A stretch of 8,298 nucleotides of DNA from Acidobacteriota bacterium (GTDB lineage Bacteria > Acidobacteriota > Aminicenantia > Aminicenantales > Aminicenantaceae), in NCBI GenBank assembly GCA_030609975.1, contig JAUWSR010000163.1:1-8298 (forward strand). Direction: 5' to 3'. This document shows positions 1-6,046 of this stretch, piece after piece (the stretch's first letter is position 1; every line of letters starts with the position of its first letter). A program made the translations under genes and the position numbers. The notes below the pieces were generated by a model, which saw nothing but the letters and a program-made list of their open reading frames with translations, was not told where the DNA came from and searched no databases.

Positions 1-144
1 CAGCAGCACGGTTTCTCCAATATCGATTCCTTCCGTTTTTGTCCTGAATTTTTTAAAAATGGAGCCTTCTATGGGGAACAGCTTCTCTTCTTTCAGAACA
101 CCGTGTGCCACCTTCCCTGAGTGTTTAAACCGGTAGATCTTCAT
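1..144 (-). CDS. FAH-family hydrolase/isomerase, N-terminal fragment
   Basis: This is the 5' end of a gene that runs off the left edge; 48 codons are visible, beginning MKIYRFKHSGKVAHGVLKEE and continuing through a segment with FPIEGSIF. This looks like the small N-terminal domain (DUF2437/Rv2993c_N type) that precedes the catalytic domain in many fumarylacetoacetate hydrolase family proteins, such as acylpyruvases and 2-hydroxyhepta-2,4-diene-1,7-dioate isomerase-like enzymes. The metal-binding catalytic part lies outside the window, so substrate and activity cannot be judged. The ATG overlaps the stop of the upstream lipoprotein gene in an ATGA arrangement and follows a purine-rich GGAGAGGG, which supports this start and suggests translational coupling. 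It appears to be the fourth gene of the hslVU operon. The family call rests on recognising the N-terminal pattern only. Confidence 0.75.
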   Translation of the reverse strand, partial: MKIYRFKHSGKVAHGVLKEEKLFPIEGSIFKKFRTKTEGIDIGETVLL

Positions 145-1238
145 CCCTCTCCTCTTACATAGATTGAAACCTGCTTGCTTTGTTTGCTTTCGTTTCCCGC
201 TTGGTCAACGGCCGTGATCGCATACTCATATTTTTTATCGGTTTCAACCGATTGGTCCGTAAAAGCATTCTCTGAGATTCCATCGGGAGTAAGACATTGG
301 AATTCCTTATCCCCTTCCAGTCTTCTCCAAATCCGGTAAGAATCCAAATCCTGCTCCCGACTCAGATCCCAGCTCAAAGATACAAAATTCGCTCCCGCAA
401 TGGCCACCAATCCTTTGGGAAGGGAAGGAGGAAATACATCTGTGGCTGATACCTCAAGAACCGATGAATCAGCGCTTTCAACATAAGGAGGGAGATCATT
501 GGCGGAGGAGCGGACTATATAGCGATACGACTTTCCTAAAGAAAAATTCTTGTCCTCGAATTTACTCCCGACAACCAGTCCGGGATTGATACGGAGAAAC
601 CTGTCTTGTGTATCAGAGCGATAAAGATTGTATCCCTTAACAGCACCCGGTTCAGAGTCATCCAGGTTTTTGGTAGGCGCTGTCCAAGCGATTTCTATGC
701 GGTCTTTGAATACCTCGGCCTTGAGATCACCTGGGGGAAGACTCACGGCAACAGGATCAATGGATCGCAGTTGGGAGAGCCTGGAATATTTGCGCCTACT
801 ATCCTTCACCACCAGGGCAAAAGTGATTCTTTTTTTCCCAAGGTCTTCTAGAGTGAGTGCATGTTCATAACGAAAATTCTGGGGAGAAGCATCTGGATCC
901 GGCTGATAATCAAGGAATTTCTCCGACGGGATTTCGAGAATTATCTCTCCCTGCTCTCGAAACCTATCTTCGCTGAGATTGGGAAGCTCAGAGTCCGGAT
1001 CTTTCTCTTCATTAAGCATCCAAAACTCGAGGGCCGAAAAACCGGAAATAGGGCTTCCGTCTGTATTAACGGTTGGAAGTCGCCACTCCAGGATCAAGAC
1101 CAAACCCTGTTGGACCAGATCAAGCTGTTCGACCGGTTTAGGGACCAGCACGAGAGGGGACAGAGGATCTCCCTTTTTCCCACATGCGGGAAATAGAAAC
1201 AGCAGAAAAACGATCCCAAGCAGAAACAACCTTCGCAT
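141..1238 (-). CDS. Fibronectin type III domain lipoprotein with LptM-like N-terminus
   Basis: A predicted 365-residue lipoprotein. Residues 1-18 form a basic-then-hydrophobic signal sequence ending FPA before Cys19, a plausible lipobox although Phe at -3 is not canonical. The mature start CGKKGDPLSP resembles the CGxKGPL start of small LptM/YifL-type lipoproteins. Three beta-sandwich segments follow: a divergent one at about 34-165, and two clearer fibronectin type III domains at about 168-266 (PPGDLKAEV, IEIAWTAP, GYNLYRS) and 269-361 (PPSLPKGLVAI, VSLSWD, YEYAITAVDQAGNES). FN3 domains usually mediate protein or carbohydrate binding, so an envelope binding or scaffold role is likely; no enzymatic motif is visible. 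Its ATG overlaps the hslU TAA by one base (TAATG) and no good Shine-Dalgarno is evident, so translation probably depends on reinitiation after hslU. The stop overlaps the FAH-family start. The exact function is unknown. Confidence 0.85.
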   Translation of the reverse strand: MRRLFLLGIVFLLFLFPACGKKGDPLSPLVLVPKPVEQLDLVQQGLVLILEWRLPTVNTDGSPISGFSALEFWMLNEEKDPDSELPNLSEDRFREQGEIILEIPSEKFLDYQPDPDASPQNFRYEHALTLEDLGKKRITFALVVKDSRRKYSRLSQLRSIDPVAVSLPPGDLKAEVFKDRIEIAWTAPTKNLDDSEPGAVKGYNLYRSDTQDRFLRINPGLVVGSKFEDKNFSLGKSYRYIVRSSANDLPPYVESADSSVLEVSATDVFPPSLPKGLVAIAGANFVSLSWDLSREQDLDSYRIWRRLEGDKEFQCLTPDGISENAFTDQSVETDKKYEYAITAVDQAGNESKQSKQVSIYVRGEG

Positions 1239-2626
1239 TAAAGAATGAACCGGCTGAGGTCTTCGTCCTCAACGATGCCCTTCAGTTGTTTTTGCACATA
1301 AACTTTATCGATAATCAGGCTTTTCTTTTTCACATTTGGGGCTGCAAAAGAGATCTCCTCCATGACTTTTTCCATGACCGTATGCAGTCGACGAGCACCA
1401 ATATTCTCATTGATCTCATTCACCTTCTCCGCAATGCCGGCGATCTCGTCGATGGCATCCTCTGTAAACTTGATCTTCACGCCTTCTGTAGCCAAAAGCG
1501 CTTCATACTGTTTTAGCAGGGCGTTCTCAGGCTCGATCAAGATCCTCATGAATTCATTTTTATCAAGAGAATGCAGCTCCACCCGTATGGGAAAACGGCC
1601 CTGCAGCTCGGGAATCAGGTCCGAGGGTTTTGACACATGGAAAGCTCCGGCTCCGATGAACAGGATATGATCGGTTTTCACCAATCCCGCTCGTGTGTTT
1701 ACAGTCGTCCCTTCAATGATAGGCAGCAAGTCTCGTTGCACACCTTCCCGGCTGACTTCAGGTCCATGCCCGGATTCCCTTCCCGAGATCTTGTCGACCT
1801 CATCCAGGAAAATGATCCCGGAGTGTTCCACCCTATCCACAGCCAGACGATTGATCAGGTCCATATCGAGGAGGCGCTGGGTTTCGTCATCGAGGAGATA
1901 ATCATGTGCCTCCTTAAGCTTGATTTTTCGGCGTTTGGTTTTCCCTCCTAATCCGGGGATCATATCTTGGATTTGGATGCCGATCTCTTCCACGCCCGAA
2001 CTCGAGAAAATCTCAAAAGGTGAGGAAAATCGCTCCTTTACCTCGATCTCGACCACGCGCTCATCCAGTTGCCCCATCTGAAGCTGCTTTTTCAGCTTTT
2101 CCCGCGTCTCCTGAAATTTAATCACATTCTCTTCCTCAGGAATCCCAGGCTTTGGGCGGGGGGGCGGGAGCAACAGATCGAGAAGTTTTTCCTCCACATT
2201 TTTTTCTGCTTTAGACCTAACCTCCTCTACCTTTTCGGCTTTCACCAAGCCGACAGCGATCTGTACCAAGTCCCGGATCATAGATTCGACATCTCGTCCC
2301 ACATAGCCGACCTCAGTAAATTTACTGGCCTCAATCTTCATGAAAGGGGACGATGTCAAGCGTGCCAGGCGGCGCGAGATCTCGGTTTTGCCCACTCCCG
2401 TTGGACCGATCATCAAAATATTCTTGGGTGCAACCTCGTCAGCCATTTCCGGCGGGAGTTTTTGTCGGCGATAGCGATTCCGCAGAGCGATGGCGACCGC
2501 CTTTTTTGCGGCTTTCTGACCGATGATGTACTTGTCCAATTCGGCAACGGTCTGCTTGGGAGTTAAATCCTGTTTTAGGAGTTTATCCTTAAACTTATCG
2601 AATGATTCCGGAAGTACGATGGCCAT
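1238..2626 (-). CDS. hslU: ATP-dependent protease ATPase subunit HslU
   Basis: HslU is the AAA+ hexameric unfoldase that feeds proteins into the HslV peptidase in the cytoplasm. The 462-residue product shows YIIGQKAAKKAVAIALRNR (33-51), Walker A GPTGVGKT (74-81), the pore loop GYVG (107-110), a charged intermediate I-domain at about 120-240, Walker B IIFLDEVDK (271-279), the conserved VSREGVQRDLLP (291-302), and the sensor-2 motif IGARR (409-413). The C-terminus DEDLSRFIL is the tail that inserts into HslV to activate it. Compared with E. coli HslU (443 residues), the N-terminus carries about 17 extra residues before the conserved TPKQTVAELDKYIIGQ block. No alternative start codon exists within that extension, and GAGGAA lies 6 nt before the ATG, so the longer start is favoured. 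The ATG immediately follows the hslV TAA with no gap. The gene appears intact. Confidence 0.98.
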   Translation of the reverse strand: MAIVLPESFDKFKDKLLKQDLTPKQTVAELDKYIIGQKAAKKAVAIALRNRYRRQKLPPEMADEVAPKNILMIGPTGVGKTEISRRLARLTSSPFMKIEASKFTEVGYVGRDVESMIRDLVQIAVGLVKAEKVEEVRSKAEKNVEEKLLDLLLPPPRPKPGIPEEENVIKFQETREKLKKQLQMGQLDERVVEIEVKERFSSPFEIFSSSGVEEIGIQIQDMIPGLGGKTKRRKIKLKEAHDYLLDDETQRLLDMDLINRLAVDRVEHSGIIFLDEVDKISGRESGHGPEVSREGVQRDLLPIIEGTTVNTRAGLVKTDHILFIGAGAFHVSKPSDLIPELQGRFPIRVELHSLDKNEFMRILIEPENALLKQYEALLATEGVKIKFTEDAIDEIAGIAEKVNEINENIGARRLHTVMEKVMEEISFAAPNVKKKSLIIDKVYVQKQLKGIVEDEDLSRFIL

Positions 2627-3154
2627 TTACAATTCCTCGACGGTGATCTGTTGGTTGGTATAGATACAAATATCGGCACTGATCTTCATGGCTTCCAGGG
2701 CGACGTCTTTTGCAGTAAGTCGAGTGTGGAGGATCAGGGCACGTGCAGCTGCCAGGGCAAAGGAACCCCCCGAGCCGATGGTGATGATGCCGTCATCAGG
2801 CTCTACGACATCTCCTGTACCTGATATTAAAAAAGAATTGTCCTTATCTGCCACGATTAAAAGCGCTTCCAAACGCCTCAGGCTTCTATCCATTCTCCAA
2901 TCCTTGGCCAGTTCGATGGCCGAACGTGAGAGGTTCCCATGATACTCTTCCAGTTTGGCTTCGAAGCGTGAAAAAAGGGCGAAAGCATCGGACGTAGCTC
3001 CCGCAAAGCCCGCCAGGACCTTGTCTTTATAAAGCCGTCTGATTTTGTTTGCTTTTTGTTTGAGGACGGTTTCACCGATGGTCACCTGCCCATCCCCGGC
3101 AATGGCCACCTTGTTGTTACGCCTCACACAGATGATAGTTGTCGCCTTATACAT
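2627..3154 (-). CDS. hslV: ATP-dependent protease peptidase subunit HslV
   Basis: HslV is the threonine peptidase of the bacterial proteasome-like HslVU complex, forming stacked hexameric rings in the cytoplasm. The 175-residue product contains the diagnostic ATTIICVRR start, AGDGQVTIG (20-28), VLAGFAGATSDAFALF (46-61), the WRMDR/LRRLEALL block (86-99), SGTGDVVEPDDGI (111-123), IGSGG (126-130) and the ICIYTNQQITVEEL end. The catalytic nucleophile is predicted to be Thr5, exposed by removing MYKA; Lys37 then corresponds to mature Lys33 of E. coli HslV. E. coli removes only the initiator Met, so this protein needs cleavage of a four-residue leader, as may occur in homologues with longer starts. 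AAAGGA lies about 9 nt before the ATG. It is the first gene of the operon and directly abuts hslU. Length is normal for the family. Confidence 0.98.
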   Translation of the reverse strand: MYKATTIICVRRNNKVAIAGDGQVTIGETVLKQKANKIRRLYKDKVLAGFAGATSDAFALFSRFEAKLEEYHGNLSRSAIELAKDWRMDRSLRRLEALLIVADKDNSFLISGTGDVVEPDDGIITIGSGGSFALAAARALILHTRLTAKDVALEAMKISADICIYTNQQITVEEL

Positions 3155-3163
3155 TGCACTAGA

Positions 3164-3169
3164 TCCTTT
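3164..3169 (-). promoter_or_regulatory. Ribosome binding site of hslV
   Basis: AAAGGA on the minus strand lies 9 nt upstream of the hslV ATG. It is a moderate Shine-Dalgarno sequence with slightly long spacing. It supports the chosen start, which gives the short MYKA leader before Thr5. Confidence 0.65.
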
Positions 3170-3177
3170 AAATCAAT

Positions 3178-3206
3178 ATAGTAGACTGGTTTCACACAAA
3201 CGTCAA
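3178..3206 (-). promoter_or_regulatory. Predicted sigma70-type promoter of the hslVU operon
   Basis: On the minus strand TTGACG (-35, 3206-3201) is followed after exactly 17 nt by TACTAT (-10, 3183-3178). An overlapping alternative -10, TATATT, sits 3 nt further on. The start of transcription would fall near 3170, giving a leader of about 16 nt that just includes the Shine-Dalgarno sequence. There is no room for a long regulated leader, so the structured region upstream (3224-3411) would lie outside the hslVU mRNA. Called by eye from consensus and spacing. Confidence 0.6.
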
Positions 3207-3223
3207 TCTAACTACACCAGTCA

Positions 3224-3334
3224 TAAAAAATGTCGATATATATTAGTAAAAAAACCTAGAACTTATTTTATTGTTATAGTTGTCTATAAACGAGTAAAAT
3301 CCATTCTATACTCTAATAAGATCGACATTTTTTA
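3224..3334. repeat. 14-bp perfect inverted repeat enclosing an AT-rich spacer
   Basis: TAAAAAATGTCGAT at 3224-3237 is the exact reverse complement of ATCGACATTTTTTA at 3321-3334. The 83-nt spacer is strongly AT-rich and has no open frame worth calling. The pair could be the ends of a small non-autonomous element, a cruciform, or a long stem in a read-through transcript. The right arm abuts and partly overlaps the 15-mer shared with the glnS gap. Confidence 0.8.
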
Positions 3335-3344
3335 CCCTTCGGGC
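3330..3344 (-). repeat. Copy A of the shared 15-mer GCCCGAAGGGTAAAA
   Basis: On the minus strand this 15-mer is identical to the plus-strand sequence at 7255-7269, and the flank before it (GAGATCGACCA here, GAGAGCTC there) is loosely similar. It lies 3' of a hairpin cluster and points toward hslV. CCC-GAA-GGG can itself form a tiny hairpin. Confidence 0.8.
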
Positions 3345-3347
3345 TGG

Positions 3348-3395
3348 TCGATCTCACCACATCGACTTCGTTGTGGGTCACTCGCAGTAGATCAA
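3348..3395 (-). repeat. Nested hairpin element upstream of hslV
   Basis: On the minus strand TTGATCT (3395-3389) can pair with AGATCGA (3354-3348), including one U-G wobble, and inside it CCACA (3376-3372) pairs with TGTGG (3361-3357) around a CGA/TCG core. The wobble pairs only in minus-strand RNA, hinting at structure in a transcript leaving the amidohydrolase operon. No U tract follows, so it is not a standard terminator. A separate GAAGC/GCTTC stem lies at 3396-3411. Confidence 0.5.
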
Positions 3396-3443
3396 GAAGC
3401 TAGTTGGCTTCAGTCCATCTATATTTAAATTTATAAAAATAGA

Positions 3444-3464
3444 ACCGTCCCCTTGACCGTCCCC
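3444..3464 (-). repeat. Doubled GGGGACGGT motif
   Basis: ACCGTCCCC occurs at 3444-3452 and again at 3456-3464, a 9-bp direct repeat with 12-nt period; read on the minus strand it is GGGGACGGTCAAGGGGACGGTTC. Motifs of the GGGGAC(G/A)GTTC kind are familiar from memory beside REP-associated (IS200-like, Y1) transposase genes in many bacteria, so this may be a remnant of such a repeat. No transposase is present in the window. It sits 7 nt past the stop of the amidohydrolase homologue. Confidence 0.6.
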
Positions 3465-3470
3465 GATTTG

Positions 3471-4772
3471 TTATTTTTTGTTAATGCGGTCGGAGACGAT
3501 CTTTTTGTATTTGTCGTACAAACGTGTCTGGAAACTGGTCAAGGGGATGGACTCGCCTTTGATGAACACAGCTTCCACCCGCGAACGACCCTGCAAGGGA
3601 CAGCCTGTCCAGATGACCACATTTGCTGTCTTTCCCACCTCAAGCGAACCCACCTCATCTGCGATCCCCAGGATCTTGGCCGGATTGATGGTGATCGCCT
3701 TCAAAGCCTCTTCTTTAGCCAAACCATGAGCCACAGAAATCGCGGCCGGCTCTGTCAGATTGCGAACATTGCGATTCCCCGGGCCCCATCCTCCTGGATC
3801 GAAGGCAAAAAGAATGCCTTTCTCCGCCAATACGGCGGCGGTGTGATAATTCAGGTCGTGAGGCTCCCACCTCTGGGGAATACCCGTTGTTCCCGCCCAA
3901 ATAACCGGGATCTTTTCCTGGGCGATACGGTCGGCATATTTCAGGATCCCAGACTGAGCCCGAATTATACTTTTGAGATCATATTCCTGAATGAGATCCA
4001 AGGCATTACGGATAGTGACCTCATTGGTCGTGATAAATATCACCGGCACTTTGCCGGTCACGACCGGAATCAAGGCTTCCAGCTCCAGGTCACGTTTCAC
4101 GAAATCTTCTTTGGTTTTATTCTGATCGTTTCCCTTCTCGGCTTTCTGAGTCTGTTTCTTGGCATATTCCCGGGCCGCATCAAATTTGGCTCTCAGATAA
4201 GCCATAATCCCGGGCTGGGTGGAGGGATATTTATTCTGTTCCTTTGCCCCGATATTGATGATCTGGGCAACATAGCGCTTGGCCACCATCTCTACCACCA
4301 GATTTCCCGCCAGATGAAGGACGACTGACTTTCCGTTGATAACACTCCGGCTCCCGCTCACGGTCTGGACGGTGGTGACACCTTCGATACGCGTGACGTC
4401 GATGCATTCATCTTCCGGGTTTATGGCATCATAGGGATCCATGTGAGGGGTGGAGATACCGGTCTCGTCCATGTCGTTTCCCGCTCCCGGATATCCCGTC
4501 ACGCCCACAGCCGTCATCATCGCCACCAGACCGGGAAAAACATATTTTCCCGAGGCATCGATGACCTTAGCACCGGCAGGAACCGAGAGATCCGTTCCGA
4601 TCTTACTGATCTTTCCGTTCTCGATCAACAGGTCAGCCTTGGGGATAGGATTACCCACACCCGAAACTATTGTGCCGTTTTTGATCAAAATCGTTTCTGA
4701 TGGATCTGCGGCACTGAAGACGAAAGCTACAATTAGAAGGCAGCTGAGTACAGCGAGAGTGAATTTTTTCAT
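3471..4772 (-). CDS. Exported amidohydrolase homologue lacking metal ligands
   Basis: A 433-residue member of the amidohydrolase superfamily (imidazolonepropionase-related, COG1228 type). Residues 1-22 are a Sec signal peptide with likely cleavage near FSAA/DP, so it should act in the periplasm. The beta-sandwich start (ILIKNGTIVSGVG, DLLIENGKISKIG, VIDASGKYVFPG) and end (INPAKILGIADEVGSLEVGKTANVVIW) are typical. The metal ligands are not: the DxHxH position after FPGLV reads AMMTA (84-88), and by eye alignment with the neighbour the beta-5 and beta-6 histidines become about Ile247 and Gln273. The beta-8 Asp is also displaced; the nearest is Asp325 in FAFDPGG. A Lys/Glu-rich insert lies at about 205-230. 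It starts within an ATGA overlap with the upstream amidohydrolase and has a strong AAAGGAGGGG. It is probably a pseudoenzyme or uses different residues; the frame is intact, so it is not a decayed gene. Substrate unknown. Confidence 0.88.
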   Translation of the reverse strand: MKKFTLAVLSCLLIVAFVFSAADPSETILIKNGTIVSGVGNPIPKADLLIENGKISKIGTDLSVPAGAKVIDASGKYVFPGLVAMMTAVGVTGYPGAGNDMDETGISTPHMDPYDAINPEDECIDVTRIEGVTTVQTVSGSRSVINGKSVVLHLAGNLVVEMVAKRYVAQIINIGAKEQNKYPSTQPGIMAYLRAKFDAAREYAKKQTQKAEKGNDQNKTKEDFVKRDLELEALIPVVTGKVPVIFITTNEVTIRNALDLIQEYDLKSIIRAQSGILKYADRIAQEKIPVIWAGTTGIPQRWEPHDLNYHTAAVLAEKGILFAFDPGGWGPGNRNVRNLTEPAAISVAHGLAKEEALKAITINPAKILGIADEVGSLEVGKTANVVIWTGCPLQGRSRVEAVFIKGESIPLTSFQTRLYDKYKKIVSDRINKK

Positions 4773-6025
4773 CTGTCCCCTCCTTTCACCGTGATGCTTT
4801 CTTGAGCGTAATCAAAGAAAACCTCTCCTTCGATCACGGTCAGCAGGCATTTGGTGGTTGTATCCAGAGGGTGTTTATCAAACACCGCCACATCTCCGTC
4901 CTTTCCCACCTCCAGACTGCCTATACGGTCTCCTAATTCCATCGATTCAGCCGCATTCAGAGTGATCATCTTGAGAGCCTCGTTCTCGGGTATCTCCGTG
5001 TACTTGAGAACCTTGGCGGCACTCCGGAAGAGATAGCGCCCCTCTACCGGGCTGTCGGAGTTGAGCACGATCTTGACTCCGGCATCGTACAGGATCTGGA
5101 GCCCGTAAGGACATCCGTCATAGGCTTCCTCTTTAAATCCCCACCAATCGACCCAGCCGCCGTAAAAGACGCCGGCCTCCGCCATTACGTCGGCAACCTT
5201 ATACCCGTCTATGCAGTGGCTCAGCTGCAGCAGATCCAGGCCGAATTCCTCACAAAAATGGATGATCCAAACGATCTCATCCGCCCGGTAGGCGTGACAG
5301 TCGATGCTGAGCTTTTTCTCCAGTGTCATCTTCAGGGTTTCCATCTTCAAGTCTTTTTTGGGAGGAGTCAGGTCTTTTTTCCCGGCAGCCTTATCCTTTT
5401 CGTACTTATCCCACTTGGCTTTATACTCTTGAGCTTCGATAAAAGCCTTGCGCGCTACAAAGGCATTTCCCATCCGCGTTGATGGCGATCGCCCCTTACT
5501 GCCGTAGAGGCGCTTGGGATTTTCCCCTAGAGCCATCTTGAGCTGCTGGCGCACTCCGGGTATGATCAACTCTTCAATGGAGCGGTCATACTTAAGCTTG
5601 ATGCTGACATTGACTCCGCCGATGACATTGGCACTGCCATGCATGGTTTTGACGGTCGTCACACCGCCGGCAAGAGTTTTTTTAATGGAATCAGAGCCCG
5701 GCTCCAGCGCTTCCCACATCCAGATCTGAGGAGTCACAGGATCGGTGGCTTCATTGATATCGGTTAAAGCGATGTGTGAATGGCTGTCGATGATGCCGGG
5801 CATGACATATTTCCCCGTCACATCCACAACCTTGACCCCGGATGGGATCTTGATGTCAGCTCCCACAGCCGTGATTTTTCCGTTTTGAATGACGATCATC
5901 CCCTTCTCGATGGTCCCCTGGGTTATCGTCAGAATGGTTCCGCCCTTGAGCACAAGATCCTGCGCTCCCAGGTTCGACGTCAACATAATGAGGATGCTCA
6001 GTGTCACAATAAGCCTGTTCCGCAT
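4769..6025 (-). CDS. Exported metal-dependent amidohydrolase (imidazolonepropionase-like)
   Basis: A 418-residue TIM-barrel amidohydrolase predicted to hydrolyse amide or ester-like bonds in the periplasm. A signal peptide (MRNRLIVTLSILIMLTSNLGA) is followed by the beta-sandwich (LVLKGGTILTI, VIQNGKITAVGADI). The metal site is intact: HxH in PGIIDSHSHI (His82, His84), a His in DCHAYR (His244), a His in LSHC (His270) and the Asp in NSDSP (Asp324). The family blocks GGVTTVKTMHGSANVIGG, LKMALGENPKR and STRMG are present, as is the C-terminal NAAESMELGDRIGSLEVGKDGDVAVFD. A Lys-rich insert lies at about 200-225. The frame could open at a GTG at 6043, but a perfect AAGGAGG lies 5 nt before the ATG at 6025 and the signal peptide starts there, so 6025 is chosen. 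It is preceded by the VOC lipoprotein gene and overlaps the next amidohydrolase by 4 nt. The substrate cannot be inferred. Confidence 0.92.
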   Translation of the reverse strand: MRNRLIVTLSILIMLTSNLGAQDLVLKGGTILTITQGTIEKGMIVIQNGKITAVGADIKIPSGVKVVDVTGKYVMPGIIDSHSHIALTDINEATDPVTPQIWMWEALEPGSDSIKKTLAGGVTTVKTMHGSANVIGGVNVSIKLKYDRSIEELIIPGVRQQLKMALGENPKRLYGSKGRSPSTRMGNAFVARKAFIEAQEYKAKWDKYEKDKAAGKKDLTPPKKDLKMETLKMTLEKKLSIDCHAYRADEIVWIIHFCEEFGLDLLQLSHCIDGYKVADVMAEAGVFYGGWVDWWGFKEEAYDGCPYGLQILYDAGVKIVLNSDSPVEGRYLFRSAAKVLKYTEIPENEALKMITLNAAESMELGDRIGSLEVGKDGDVAVFDKHPLDTTTKCLLTVIEGEVFFDYAQESITVKGGDR

Positions 6026-6030
6026 GTTTG

Positions 6031-6037
6031 CCTCCTT
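6031..6037 (-). promoter_or_regulatory. Shine-Dalgarno deciding the amidohydrolase start
   Basis: AAGGAGG on the minus strand ends 5 nt before the ATG at 6025. If translation began at the upstream GTG (6043), this perfect site would lie inside the coding sequence, so the ATG is the better start and the gap to the VOC gene stop is 21 nt. Confidence 0.8.
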
Positions 6038-6046
6038 GATCACAGT

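Larger units (their letters stand above)
3155..3470. other. Noncoding gap between the amidohydrolase operon and hslV
   Basis: About 316 nt with no credible gene on either strand. From right to left it contains a doubled ACCGTCCCC motif beside the amidohydrolase stop, an AT-rich stretch, a hairpin cluster (3348-3411), a 15-mer shared with the gap before glnS (3330-3344), a long AT-rich segment enclosed by a 14-bp inverted repeat (3224-3334), and the hslV promoter. The hexamer GTCGAT/ATCGAC occurs four times (3232, 3321, 3347, 3361). No clear intrinsic terminator for the upstream amidohydrolase operon is visible: the hairpins are not followed by a T tract. Confidence 0.8.

Noticed and set aside
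606..2566. Several plus-strand open frames opposite the lipoprotein and hslU genes
   Set aside because: They are antisense to well-supported genes, have no recognisable domains and lack convincing ribosome binding sites.
3348..3411. Intrinsic terminator of the amidohydrolase operon
   Set aside because: Stems exist, but none is followed by a T tract on the minus strand, so a Rho-independent terminator is not supported.
3155..3470. CRISPR array or tRNA gene
   Set aside because: No regular repeats with unique spacers and no cloverleaf-like arms were found.
3453..4328. A 291-codon plus-strand open frame
   Set aside because: It lies opposite the amidohydrolase homologue; its predicted protein has no family pattern and looks like an antisense shadow.
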